A DNA stretch of 64,000 nt from Pustulibacterium marinum (GTDB taxonomy: Bacteria > Bacteroidota > Bacteroidia > Flavobacteriales > Flavobacteriaceae): the NCBI RefSeq assembly GCF_900116665.1, contig NZ_FPBK01000001.1, positions 577,272 through 641,271 of the forward strand, written 5' to 3'. Of the stretch, positions 1-9,800 are shown piece after piece. Within the stretch, counting starts at the first letter, position 1. Every line of letters starts with the position of its first letter. The notes under the pieces were generated by a model that worked only from the letters and a program-made list of their open reading frames with translations, did not search any database and was not told where the DNA came from. Position numbers and translations under genes: made by a program.

Positions 1-1
1 A

Positions 2-2242
2 AAAGTTGAGCATTTAGAAAAAACATTAATTCCAGATGATGTTCATGTAGAAGTAACACGTAACTACGGTGAAACAGCTTCTCAAAAAGTATCCGAATTG
101 TTAATGCACTTAATCGGTGCCATTGTAGCGGTAACTTTTGTAGTAATGCTAGCTATGGGCTGGAGAGGTGGTTTGGTCGTATTTTTATCAGTGCCAATTA
201 CTTTTGCTTTAACCTTGTTAAGTTACTACATGCTCGATTATACACTGAACCGAATTACCTTATTTGCCTTGGTATTTGTAACCGGTATTGTGGTAGATGA
301 TTCCATTATCATTGCCGAAAACATGCACCGCCACTTTAAAATGAAGCGACTGCCGTTTAAGCAAGCAGCCTTGTATGCAATTAACGAAGTAGGAAACCCA
401 ACCATTTTGGCAACTTTCACGGTGATTGCATCGGTATTGCCAATGGCATTTGTAAGTGGATTGATGGGGCCATACATGTCGCCAATGCCAATTGGAGCAT
501 CTATCGCCATGTTGTTGTCGTTGTTCGTAGCATTGACTATCACACCGTATTTAGGATACATCTTTTTAAGAGAAAAAGAGAAAAAAGGTGGCGAAGCAAA
601 AGAGCCTAAGAAAATGGAGGATACCTGGATTTATAAAATGTATGCCAAGTTTGAAACGCCTTTAATTGAAAGTCCAAAGAAACGTTGGTTATTTTTAGGA
701 ATCACTTTTGCCATGTTGATTGGTTCTGTGGGGATGTTCTTTACCAAATCGGTTGCTGTAAAAATGTTGCCTTTTGATAATAAGAATGAATTTCAGGTGG
801 TGATAGATATGCCGGAAGGAACTACGTTGGAAAGGACTGAAGTGGTTGCCAAAGAGATTTCGCAATACATTGCCAGCAGACCAGAAGTGGTGAATTACCA
901 AAGTTATGTGGGTACGGCATCGCCAATTACTTTTAACGGATTGGTACGTCATTACGATATGAGAACTGGTGGAAGTGTAGCAGATATTCAGGTGAATTTA
1001 ACTGATAAGCACGACCGTGACGAACAAAGTCATGATATTGCCAAAGTATTCCGTCCGGAAATTCAAAAGATCGCCAAAAAATACAATGCGAATGTAAAAA
1101 TTGTAGAAGTACCACCAGGACCTCCGGTATTGTCTACCATTGTTGCAGAAGTGTACGGACCTGATTATGACGAGCAAATTAAAGTAGCTGCTGCGGTAGA
1201 TAGTATTCTGAATACTACAGCAGATGTTGTGGATGTAGATTGGCGAGTGGAAGATCCTCAAACCGAATATGATTTTGTAGTAGACAAAGAGAAAGCCATG
1301 TTGTACGGTATTGCACCGCAGCAAGTAGTGTACACCATGAATATGGCTTTGGGAGAAAGACCCGTAACGCAATTGTACGATGAAAATTCAGTGAAGCAAG
1401 TAGGTGTAGTCTTGGCGTTGGATGAGAAAGAAAAATCGAATTTGAATGATATTCTTCAGTTAAAAATCAAATCGCAACAAGGACAAATGATTCCTGTAAC
1501 CGATTTGGTAGCAGTGAAAGAACATACGTTAGCCAAAAGTATTTACCGTAAAAATCAAAAACGCGTAGTGTACGTGATGGCAGATATGGCTGGAGAGTTG
1601 GAAAGTCCTGTGTATGCAATTTTAGGAATGTCGGATAAACTACAACAAATCAAACTGCCAGAAGGTTATCAAATGGATGAGTTGTACATTCAGCAACCAG
1701 AATTTCAAGATAACTACACTGTGAAGTGGGATGGTGAATGGCAAATTACGTTAGAAGTATTCCGCGATTTAGGAATTGCATTCTTGGGTGTGATTGTCAT
1801 CATCTATATGTTGATTGTGGGTTGGTTCCAAAACTTTAAAGCACCTGTTGTCATGATGGTAGCCATTCCGTTATCTATGGTTGGTATTGTTGTAGGTCAC
1901 TGGTTATTGGGAGCTTTCTTTACCGCAACGTCTTTCATCGGAATGATTGCTCTTGCCGGAATTATGGTACGGAATTCGGTATTGCTTATCGACTTTGTCA
2001 ACTTAAGAGTAGCTGAAGGAATTCCTTTAAAACAAGCCGTGATAGAAGCTGGAGCGGTACGTACAACCCCAATTTTATTAACAGCCGGTACGGTAGTGAT
2101 TGGAGCCTTCGTAATCCTATTCGATCCAATTTTCCAAGGATTAGCTATTTCATTAATGGGCGGAACGATAGCTTCTACAGTGTTAACCCTATTGGTTGTG
2201 CCATTAGTGTATTATTTAATAGAACGTAAAAACCACAAGTAA
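2..2242 (+). CDS. Efflux RND transporter permease subunit (5' truncated)
   Basis: Inner-membrane proton-driven RND pump subunit; the reading frame is already open at base 2, so the gene starts outside the window and roughly the first third of the protein is missing. The fragment opens near the second membrane helix and contains the family's TM4 signature GIVVDDSIIIAEN with the paired aspartates needed for proton relay. A large periplasmic loop follows (about 230 residues), then a second helix bundle ending in PLVYYLIERKNHK. The paired Asp motif is closer to the multidrug/HAE-like group than to metal (CzcA) pumps, but the substrate cannot be read from sequence. It is followed after 1 bp by a small PII-like gene and then a DUF2892 gene, so the three are probably co-transcribed. 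The membrane-fusion and outer-membrane partners would lie upstream. Confidence 0.93.
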   Translation, partial: KVEHLEKTLIPDDVHVEVTRNYGETASQKVSELLMHLIGAIVAVTFVVMLAMGWRGGLVVFLSVPITFALTLLSYYMLDYTLNRITLFALVFVTGIVVDDSIIIAENMHRHFKMKRLPFKQAALYAINEVGNPTILATFTVIASVLPMAFVSGLMGPYMSPMPIGASIAMLLSLFVALTITPYLGYIFLREKEKKGGEAKEPKKMEDTWIYKMYAKFETPLIESPKKRWLFLGITFAMLIGSVGMFFTKSVAVKMLPFDNKNEFQVVIDMPEGTTLERTEVVAKEISQYIASRPEVVNYQSYVGTASPITFNGLVRHYDMRTGGSVADIQVNLTDKHDRDEQSHDIAKVFRPEIQKIAKKYNANVKIVEVPPGPPVLSTIVAEVYGPDYDEQIKVAAAVDSILNTTADVVDVDWRVEDPQTEYDFVVDKEKAMLYGIAPQQVVYTMNMALGERPVTQLYDENSVKQVGVVLALDEKEKSNLNDILQLKIKSQQGQMIPVTDLVAVKEHTLAKSIYRKNQKRVVYVMADMAGELESPVYAILGMSDKLQQIKLPEGYQMDELYIQQPEFQDNYTVKWDGEWQITLEVFRDLGIAFLGVIVIIYMLIVGWFQNFKAPVVMMVAIPLSMVGIVVGHWLLGAFFTATSFIGMIALAGIMVRNSVLLIDFVNLRVAEGIPLKQAVIEAGAVRTTPILLTAGTVVIGAFVILFDPIFQGLAISLMGGTIASTVLTLLVVPLVYYLIERKNHK

Positions 2243-2243
2243 G

Positions 2244-2564
2244 ATGATGAAATTAGTCATAATAACAGCCATTACGGAATTCTCGACAGACATCAAGTTG
2301 ATCTTGAAAAAAGCCGGAGTGCAAGCCTTTTCTTGTCAGAACGTAACAGGATATAAAGATGTTTCCAATAGTGATATCGAAGGAAACTGGTTTGCGGGTG
2401 AAATGATTGCTAACGATTCTATCATGTGTTATGCGTTTGCTTATGAAAGTCAAATTGAACAGTTGATGAACATGATAGATGATTTCAACGCATCACAAGA
2501 TTTTATCACCAAAGTACATGCTGTACAAGTACCTATTGAAAAAACAAATACACTAAACTCATGA
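2244..2564 (+). CDS. Small PII-like protein co-transcribed with the RND pump
   Basis: A 106-residue soluble protein without a signal peptide. The beta-alpha-beta start (KLVIITAITEFSTDIKLILK), a central loop and a second alpha-beta unit fit the ferredoxin-like PII/CutA/DUF3240-type fold that often sits beside RND metal or drug pumps. I recognise the fold and context rather than a precise family. It begins 1 bp after the permease stop codon and its TGA overlaps the next gene's ATG. Start could be 2244 or the adjacent ATG at 2247. A sensor or modulator of the pump is plausible but inferred only from position. Confidence 0.6.
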   Translation: MMKLVIITAITEFSTDIKLILKKAGVQAFSCQNVTGYKDVSNSDIEGNWFAGEMIANDSIMCYAFAYESQIEQLMNMIDDFNASQDFITKVHAVQVPIEKTNTLNS

Positions 2565-2749
2565 AAAATAGAATTGTTAGAGGAATAGCAGGAACATTTA
2601 TACTACTCAGTCTTATCCTAGCTATCTATGTAAATATAAACTGGTTGTGGTTTACCGCATTTGTGGGGGTAAATCTATTGCAATCATCGTTAACCAAATG
2701 GTGTTTGATGGATGACATTCTTGCTAAAGTTTTCAAAATAAAAGACTAA
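2561..2749 (+). CDS. DUF2892 (YgaP-like) small membrane protein
   Basis: A 62-residue protein with two hydrophobic helices (about residues 9-25 and 28-45) and a Cys near the end of the second helix (LTKWCLMDDIL). This matches the DUF2892 / YgaP transmembrane family, which is often found beside rhodanese and YeeE/YedE sulfur genes. The start overlaps the stop of the preceding gene by the ATGA arrangement. Next to the downstream YeeE/YedE pair it hints at sulfur or sulfide handling, which is inference. Confidence 0.75.
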   Translation: MKNRIVRGIAGTFILLSLILAIYVNINWLWFTAFVGVNLLQSSLTKWCLMDDILAKVFKIKD

Positions 2750-2756
2750 AAGGCAG

Positions 2757-2805
2757 GTTTGTCACAAACAGGATTTCCATACCTAAATTTATCCGTGTAT
2801 TTTTG
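2757..2805 (+). promoter_or_regulatory. Candidate promoter and small palindrome upstream of the YeeE/YedE pair
   Basis: TATTTTTG at 2798-2805 fits the Bacteroidota -7 box TAnnTTTG, 17 bp before the ATG at 2823. The -33 element is weak (TTTC at 2774-2777, 20 bp spacer). A 6-1-6 palindrome GTTTGTCACAAAC lies at 2757-2769, upstream of the promoter, and could be an operator. Both are read by eye. Confidence 0.4.
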
Positions 2806-2822
2806 CGGCTTAAATTTTAGGT

Positions 2823-3377
2823 ATGGATTTTCTTTTTAAACCTTGGCCTTGGTATATCTCAGGCTTTTTAATTGCATTAACCATGTTTGTGTTATTGCTG
2901 CTTGGAAAAAAATTCGGAATGTCTTCCAACCTTAGAACCATGTGTACAATTTGTGGTGCAGGAAAAAAGACTTCTTTTTTTAATTTCGATTGGAAAGCAG
3001 ATAGTTGGAATTTAATTGTAGTGCTTGGCGCTGTGATTGGCGGTTATATTGGAGCTCACTTTCTTTCAGACGGAAGTATGCCCGATATTAGCGAAGCAAC
3101 TCGTGCTTCTTTAGACAGTTTAGGAATTTCAGAAAACAACGCTTATTTACCACAAGAGTTGTTCAGTCTAGATAATGTAATGAACCTGAAAACTATTGCC
3201 ATTCTTTTAGGAGGTGGTTTGTTAATTGGTTTTGGTACGCGTTACGCCGGTGGTTGTACTTCTGGTCATGCCATTTCTGGTTTGAGTAACCTGCAATTAC
3301 CTTCTTTAATTGCGGTAATAGGCTTTTTTATTGGCGGATTGATAATGGTGCATTTGTTATACCCATTAATTTTTTAG
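2823..3377 (+). CDS. YeeE/YedE family sulfur-transport membrane protein (N-half)
   Basis: A 184-residue polytopic membrane protein. It carries the family signature around GTRYAGGCTSGHAISG, with the Cys-Thr-Ser-Gly-His core that in characterised YeeE proteins lies on the thiosulfate path. An additional CTICG motif sits at about residues 40-44. The family usually has two such halves; here they are split into two genes, this one and the next, 3 bp apart. Likely role: import of thiosulfate or another reduced sulfur compound across the inner membrane. An own promoter appears at about 2800. Confidence 0.85.
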   Translation: MDFLFKPWPWYISGFLIALTMFVLLLLGKKFGMSSNLRTMCTICGAGKKTSFFNFDWKADSWNLIVVLGAVIGGYIGAHFLSDGSMPDISEATRASLDSLGISENNAYLPQELFSLDNVMNLKTIAILLGGGLLIGFGTRYAGGCTSGHAISGLSNLQLPSLIAVIGFFIGGLIMVHLLYPLIF

Positions 3378-3380
3378 AGG

Positions 3381-3794
3381 ATGAAGAGAATCGTATTGTT
3401 AATCATAGGAATTGTTTTTGGAATTATCATGTACAAGTCTGAAGCTGCTTCTTGGTTCAGAATATATGAAATGTTCCGTTTCGAAAGTATTCATATGTAC
3501 GGAATCATGGGAGTAGCCGTGGGATTTGGAATTCTATTTGTGCAACTCATCAAGCGTTTCAATATCAAATCGGTAGACGGTGAGCCTATCAAAATAGCTC
3601 CAAAAGAAAAATCATTTACGCGTTATATGGTAGGCGGAATCATTTTTGGATTGGGTTGGGCGCTGGTTGGTGCTTGTCCTGGGCCTATTTTTGTAATGAT
3701 AGGCGCAGGTTTTGTTCCAATGCTTATTGTTTTTATCGGTGCTTTAATAGGTACTTATATTTACGGAGTATTACGCGATAAACTACCTCATTAA
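3381..3794 (+). CDS. YeeE/YedE family membrane protein (DUF6691-like, C-half)
   Basis: A 137-residue membrane protein that complements the preceding gene; together they make a complete two-half YeeE/YedE transporter. Signature GWALVGACPGPIFVMIGAG at about residues 94-112 contains the conserved Cys. Three to four hydrophobic helices are visible. It starts 3 bp after the previous stop. Its stop codon overlaps by 4 bp the stop of the convergent DUF456 gene. Confidence 0.85.
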   Translation: MKRIVLLIIGIVFGIIMYKSEAASWFRIYEMFRFESIHMYGIMGVAVGFGILFVQLIKRFNIKSVDGEPIKIAPKEKSFTRYMVGGIIFGLGWALVGACPGPIFVMIGAGFVPMLIVFIGALIGTYIYGVLRDKLPH

Positions 3795-4288
3795 AATAAT
3801 TGTTCTTTGTAATCCCACACTACTTTGATGAAAATTCCAAGGTAAACAGCGGTGATGACAAATTGTATAAACGTAGAAGCCAGAAAGCCCATGAATGAAC
3901 CCCATGCGGCTTTCAGTGCCTTACTGGGAGTTGCTTTTCCAATCAATTCACCTACAAAAGCACCCAAAAATGGACCAATAATCACTCCAAACGGAATAGG
4001 CGCTAAAAGCCCAACAATAAGCCCTACAGTAGTTCCAAAAACACCCCATTTGGTTCCACCATATTTTTTAGTTCCGTAGGAAGGAATTACGTAATCTAAA
4101 ACGGTAATGAGTACCACTATTGCAAACGTAATACTCAACACCCACCAATTGGTTTCAATGGTTTTGGTAAGGTACATCAATAACAGTCCAACCCAACTTA
4201 ATCCCGGTCCGGGTAACACAGGGAGTACGCTTCCCAAGATTCCCATAAATAAACATCCTGCTGCAAGAAGTAATAGTATTAAATCCAT
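3791..4288 (-). CDS. DUF456 domain membrane protein
   Basis: A 165-residue inner-membrane protein rich in Gly and hydrophobic residues. The opening GSVLPVLPGPGLSWVGLLL and the repeated glycine-rich segment GVFGTTVGLIVGLLAPIPFGVIIGPFLGAFVGEL (given here only as the hallmark of the family) fit DUF456. No enzymatic function is known for the family. It is convergent with the YeeE/YedE gene (stops overlap) and divergent from the MscS gene, with 76 bp between the two start codons. Confidence 0.85.
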   Translation of the reverse strand: MDLILLLLAAGCLFMGILGSVLPVLPGPGLSWVGLLLMYLTKTIETNWWVLSITFAIVVLITVLDYVIPSYGTKKYGGTKWGVFGTTVGLIVGLLAPIPFGVIIGPFLGAFVGELIGKATPSKALKAAWGSFMGFLASTFIQFVITAVYLGIFIKVVWDYKEQLF

Positions 4289-4364
4289 TCAAATATGTAT
4301 ATTGGCTGTAGAATTCAGAATCTTCGTAAATTTAGAAGATGCCAAACCAAATTTCAATAATTAT

Positions 4365-6278
4365 ATGTCAAAGTATTGCCAAATAGTTACAACATTTTTT
4401 TTAACTCTCTTATTGGCGCAATTTTCTTTTGCACAAAATGATAGTATTCAGATAGATAGTTTACGACTCGTTCGCCAAGCCGATTCTGTGAATACCGTGA
4501 TGCTAAATTCGTATAACGAAAAAATAGCTAGGATCGAAGCACAACGTGTAGCCGATTCTATTAAAAAAGCACAGTTAGAAGCACAGATTGCCGCATTAAA
4601 AACCACCGATAACTTAAAGAAGGAGGAATTAGAACAGCAATTGCAAATGCTGAACAATCAAGAAGCACAACGATTGGCTCAGAAAAAAGCAGAGATCGAT
4701 GTGTTGAGGGCGTCTTCCAAATCATATCCTGTTACAGGTTTTTTTAAAGATACGTTGTTTGTAATCTATAGCCGATTAGGAAGTTTTTCAGCTTCGGACA
4801 GAGCAAGTGCTATCACCAAACGCATCAAAAATTTATCAGATCAATTTAAGTTTGATGCTACGTCCATCAAGATTGTTGGAGACGATCCTGTGGATTTGCG
4901 TATCAATGAAACCATTTTGATGAGTGTATCAGAAAATGATGCGCTTTGGAACAGTACTTCCAAAATTGCTCTAGCCAATTCCTATCAAAAAATTATTACC
5001 GATGAGGTGGTACGATACCGGTCAGAAACCAGTGTTGTTACGTTGGTAAAAGAAATAGCGTTGGCTGTTTTGGTATTGGTAATCATGATTTTGATTATTA
5101 AATATTCCAATAAATTGTTCCGCTGGACAGCTTTGAAAATTCACATGTTAGAAGGGTATAAATTGCATGGGATCAAAATAAAAGATTATGTACTGTTAGA
5201 TTCCGACAGTCAGGTACAAGCCTTGTTGATAGCCAACAAAGTTGTGAAATGGCTTTTCATTATCATGGTTATGTATCTTACGTTGCCCATCCTTTTTGGA
5301 ATTTTTCCATGGACACAAAATTTTGCGGAAACCATTTTCAACTATACACTAAATCCTGTCAAAGGTATTTTTATGGGCTTTTGGAATTACCTGCCCAACC
5401 TGATAACCATTACCGTAACCGTGATTGTTTTTAGGTATTTAAACAAAGGTGTAAAATATTTTAAAAATGAAATTGCCACAGGAAAATTAGAGATTCCGGG
5501 CTTTTATCCAGATTGGGCAAATCCAACGTATCAAATTGTCAGAATTTTGTTGTATGCCTTTATGTTTGTGATGATATTCCCGTACATTCCAGGAAGTGAT
5601 TCAGATATTTTTAAAGGTGTTTCCGTATTCTTAGGATTCTTGTTTACGTTCGGTTCAGCCGGTTCCGTTTCCAACATTATTGCCGGAATCGTTTTAACCT
5701 ATATGCGTTTGTTTAAAATTGGTGATCGTGTGAAAATCGGAGATATTTCAGGAGATATTATCGAGAAGAATATGTTGGTAACCCGAATTAGAACTACCAA
5801 AAACGAGATTATTTCCATCCCGAATTCTACCGTAATGAATAGCCACACTATAAATTACAGTAGCGATGCACCCGAAAAAGGATTGATTATTCATACCACC
5901 GTGACCATTGGTTATGATATTCCTTGGAAACTCATGTATGAAACCTTGATAGAAGCTGCATTACGAACTGATTTGATCCTGAAAGAGCCAAAACCTTTCG
6001 TTTTACAAACCAGTTTAGAAGATTTTTATGTAGCCTACCAGATCAATGCCTATGTTCGGGAAGCCAATAAACAAGCAAAAATTTATTCAGATTTACACCA
6101 GCATATACAAGATGTGTGTAACGAAAATGGTATCGAAATTTTGTCGCCACACTACCGTGCTGCACGTGATGGAAACAAAACTACCATTCCAGAAGATTAT
6201 TTACCAAAAGATTATAAAACGCCCGGATTCAATGTAAATGTGAATAAGGAAGAGGCGAACAGCGATTCCAAAGAATAG
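4365..6278 (+). CDS. Mechanosensitive ion channel (MscS family) with N-terminal coiled coil
   Basis: A 637-residue membrane protein when started at ATG 4365, which gives a clean signal peptide (MSKYCQIVTTFFLTLLLAQF, cleavage after SFA). The frame is open further upstream but that segment runs back over the divergent DUF456 gene. After the signal peptide, residues about 35-110 form a charged coiled coil. Then a periplasmic domain, several membrane helices (about 225-250, 290-315, 335-355, 395-415, 425-455) and the MscS pore and beta domain (FLGFLFTFGSAGSVSNIIAG, then RLFKIGDRVKIGDISGDIIE). Role: pressure-relief channel under hypo-osmotic shock. Its stop codon abuts the stop of recX. Confidence 0.9.
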   Translation: MSKYCQIVTTFFLTLLLAQFSFAQNDSIQIDSLRLVRQADSVNTVMLNSYNEKIARIEAQRVADSIKKAQLEAQIAALKTTDNLKKEELEQQLQMLNNQEAQRLAQKKAEIDVLRASSKSYPVTGFFKDTLFVIYSRLGSFSASDRASAITKRIKNLSDQFKFDATSIKIVGDDPVDLRINETILMSVSENDALWNSTSKIALANSYQKIITDEVVRYRSETSVVTLVKEIALAVLVLVIMILIIKYSNKLFRWTALKIHMLEGYKLHGIKIKDYVLLDSDSQVQALLIANKVVKWLFIIMVMYLTLPILFGIFPWTQNFAETIFNYTLNPVKGIFMGFWNYLPNLITITVTVIVFRYLNKGVKYFKNEIATGKLEIPGFYPDWANPTYQIVRILLYAFMFVMIFPYIPGSDSDIFKGVSVFLGFLFTFGSAGSVSNIIAGIVLTYMRLFKIGDRVKIGDISGDIIEKNMLVTRIRTTKNEIISIPNSTVMNSHTINYSSDAPEKGLIIHTTVTIGYDIPWKLMYETLIEAALRTDLILKEPKPFVLQTSLEDFYVAYQINAYVREANKQAKIYSDLHQHIQDVCNENGIEILSPHYRAARDGNKTTIPEDYLPKDYKTPGFNVNVNKEEANSDSKE

Positions 6279-6746
6279 TCACACCAACTCATTCACTTTT
6301 TCGTAGACCAAATGGCTTTCCCAGCCTCGGTATAGCAAGTAATCAGCCAGTTTCTTTTTCCGCTTTAATTTGTTGGATTCAGAAATTTGCTGATTTCTCT
6401 TTTCAGCCAATTCATGGAAAGTGTTCAGGTAATCGTATTCAGAAATTTCTTTGAGAGCAATATCAATCATGAATTTTGAAATCTCGCGTTGTTTCAATTC
6501 CTGAACAATACGCCGGCGACCCCATTTCTTGTATTTAAATTTTCCTCTGGCAAAACTTCGGGCAAAGCGTTCTTCATTCAAAAAATTATCCTGAATCAAT
6601 TGGCCAATAATATGGTCTATGGCTTCCGGAATCATACGCATTTGATAGAGTTTATCGGTCACTTCCTTATGGCAACGGTCTTGATACGCGCAATAGCGTT
6701 GCATTTTTATAAGGGCTTCTGTAACGGTAAAACTATTTTTCTGCAT
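6279..6746 (-). CDS. recX: RecX family regulatory protein
   Basis: A 155-residue all-helical cytoplasmic protein with the RecX three-helix repeats: DNFLNEERFARSFARGKFKYKKWG in the first half and KKLADYLLYRGWESHLVYEKVNEL at the end. RecX binds RecA filaments and modulates recombination and SOS induction. Length is normal for Bacteroidota. It is not next to recA here; the neighbour is the convergent MscS gene, with the two stop codons directly adjacent (6278/6279). Confidence 0.88.
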   Translation of the reverse strand: MQKNSFTVTEALIKMQRYCAYQDRCHKEVTDKLYQMRMIPEAIDHIIGQLIQDNFLNEERFARSFARGKFKYKKWGRRRIVQELKQREISKFMIDIALKEISEYDYLNTFHELAEKRNQQISESNKLKRKKKLADYLLYRGWESHLVYEKVNELV

Positions 6747-6828
6747 TTTTTTGAAAAATCCCTACAAATGGGGATGTTTTGATGTATTTCTAAAAAGTAC
6801 TTTGATAGGCTATTAACAAAAATAACTT

Positions 6829-9800
6829 ATGCGATTTAGATTTACATGTCTTTTAATGTTATTTTCTCTTTTTAGTTTTTCGCAAACTGAGTTAGAGGCA
6901 GGTGATTTGGCGATCATTGGTTTAGATACTGGTGATGAAGATTTTATGTTTGTTACGTTTCAAGATTTAGAAATTGGTACAACTATTTATTTTACAGATG
7001 AAGAAGCCTCGGGAGATTTTACCATTGGGACAGGTGAAGGAACCTTGGTTTTTGTTGCAGATGCGCCTATTGTCGCAGGTACGGTCATTACACGTTTGAA
7101 CAATGCATCACTTTTTACAGTTACTTCAGATGGTAATATCAGTCTGGCAAATTCCGGAGATGGGTTGTTGGCTTATCAAGGTACTTCCGTTGGGGCGGTT
7201 ACTACTTTTTTGCATGCAGTAGGAAAGGAACTGAGTCATATTGGTACGTTTCCAAATGATTTTTCAAACTACTTCATTTTGGGGAGTGATGATGCTGCTT
7301 ATGATGGTACAAGAACGGGAGCTGATGCAGATGGGTATTTTTCGCTAATTCATTCTATTGAAAATTGGACTACATCAGGCTCTGGAGTTACGTTCGATAC
7401 CAGTAATTTTGATATAGGAACCTCTGAAGAGCCCAGTGAAAATTGTGGTACGGAATCTTTTCTTAATTCAAATGCCACAGCAAGTTATTCTGATAATTCT
7501 TTTGAAGGAGATAATGGCATCTCGTGGACCTACAAAGAATCGAGAAACGCGAATAATGATGCCAATAATTCCGGTATCAATTTACCGGCTTTAATGTTAC
7601 GCGGCAGTAGTTATGGTAGCAAGCTAGCGAGTACTGCAGTTAGTGGTGGAATTAAGGATTTTTCGGTGAAACTGTATAAAGGTTTTACAGGAAGTGGCAA
7701 CCGACAGGTAGAATTATTCGTAAACGGAGTTTCTTTTGGACTGTCGGAAGCTTTTGATGATACAGACGAGCATATTTTCACGGTATCCAATATCAACATT
7801 TCAGGGAATGTAACGGTAGAAATTCAAGCTGCTACGAACAAACAGGTCATTGTAGATGACATTAATTGGACGTGCTATTCGGCAGCAGTTCCTCAAATTT
7901 CGCTGAGCGGAAATACGATTCCTATTGCTTCTAATAGTACTGCAACAAGCGTTGAAGACGGAACTGATTTAGGAGCCATTCTTGTTGGAAATACAACCTC
8001 TCAAGTGTTCCAAATTTCTAATGCGGGAACTGAAATCTTGCATATTGCTTCGATAGTATTAGATGAGGATTCTTCTGAAGCTTTTTCTTTAACGATACCG
8101 GAAACCTTGAGTTTACAGCCTAATGAAACGACTACATTTGCTGTTAACTTTGAGCCGGAGAGTGAAGGCATTGCTTCGGCAAGCGTTCAGTTGATGACTA
8201 ATGATCCTGTTACGAATCCATTTCAATTTACTGTCCAAGGAGAAGGAATTGGTTCTTGTGAGGCACCAACGAGTCAGGTGAGCAATGCACTCATAGGAAC
8301 CATTACAGGAAATGCCGCAAGTGGAACATTAACCGCAATCACCGCAGATGGATATTTGGTTTTAGTGAGTACATTGGAAAATTTAACTACACTGCCAGAG
8401 GATGGAACCGTATATAGTCCAAACACTATTTTGGGTGAAGCTACGGTAGTGCAAAGTTCAGAAAGTACCCTGTTTACCATTCCAAACCTCAATGCAAATA
8501 CTGTCTATCAGCTTTTCATTCTACCATATAACCACGCAATGTGCTTTGGTGGACCGGCTTATGCTACCGAAGCTCCTTTGCATATAGCTTTTACAACGGG
8601 TGCAGCAGCTTGTTTAGAAGATGATTTTAATACAGATTATGGAAATTGGGAAGGAACCGGAACGTATTTAAATGGCAATGCGGGCGTGGTTGGTGATGGA
8701 GTAGGATTTAATGCGGAAGGTGATGTGCTCTTAACCGACACAGCTATAGAAAATCCGGATGTTGTTTCTTTTTACTTGGCAAGATCTTCTAGCGAAGCAG
8801 CAAAAACGCTAACACTTTTTTACAGTTCAGATGCTGAAAATTGGTTCACCATAGAAAGTTTTACAACTGAAGAAATATCAGAGGATTTCGAGTTGTTTTT
8901 TATTTCAGCAAACCTTTCAGGAAGTTATTATTTAAAGTTGGAAATGACAGAGCGTGAAGGTGGTTCACTTTATGTAGACGAGTTGGATATTTTCTGTAGT
9001 ACTGCCGCAATCACTCCGGAAATTGCTGTTTTGGGAAATGGTGTAGAAATACTTGACGGAACTACAGAAACAACTGAAGCAACCGGTACGTTTTTAGGAA
9101 CTGCTGCGGTAAATGAACAGCTTACGCAATCTTATGAAATACAAAATACAGGAGATGATGCATTACTTATTTCAGAAATTACTTTTATTGACGGCTCACA
9201 AGGGTTTCAAACTGCGGTAGATTATAGTGATACAACCATTGCCGCCGGAGCATCATTAACCGTGACCATTTATTTTGAAAATGCAAATGCCGGCGACTTT
9301 ACGGATCAGCTGGTTATCCATAGTAACGACGCAGATGAATCTGAATTTACTTTCCAATTGGCAGCAACAGTGTATTTACCACAACCTGAATTGGTGGTCC
9401 GCGGGGTTATTGGTAGTAATCCTACGATTAGTAATGGGAGTACCAATGCGATTGCTACCAACAATACACTGTTTCCGGAAACGCTTTTAGGAGAAACCAT
9501 AACCAAAACATTTAGAATAGCCAACGAAGGAGGAACCGCAGCATTACAAATTACTTCGGCAGCTGTTACAGATGAAACAGGCCAATTTGCCATCGATATG
9601 GAAGAAAATGCAGTAATAGATATAGATACGTATATTGATTTTACCATAACCTTCCAACCGCAATATGCGGGAACGCAAACAGCAACCGTAACCATTGGTA
9701 GTAATGATATTGATGCAAACCCATATACATTTGTCATCGAAGGAAAGGGCGTGTGTACAACTTCAGAAGGGACTGTTTGGCCTTCGGAAGGTCCTGCAAA

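Noticed and set aside
4107..4364. Upstream extension of the MscS channel reading frame
   Set aside because: It overlaps the divergent DUF456 gene and would bury the clear signal peptide that begins at 4365.
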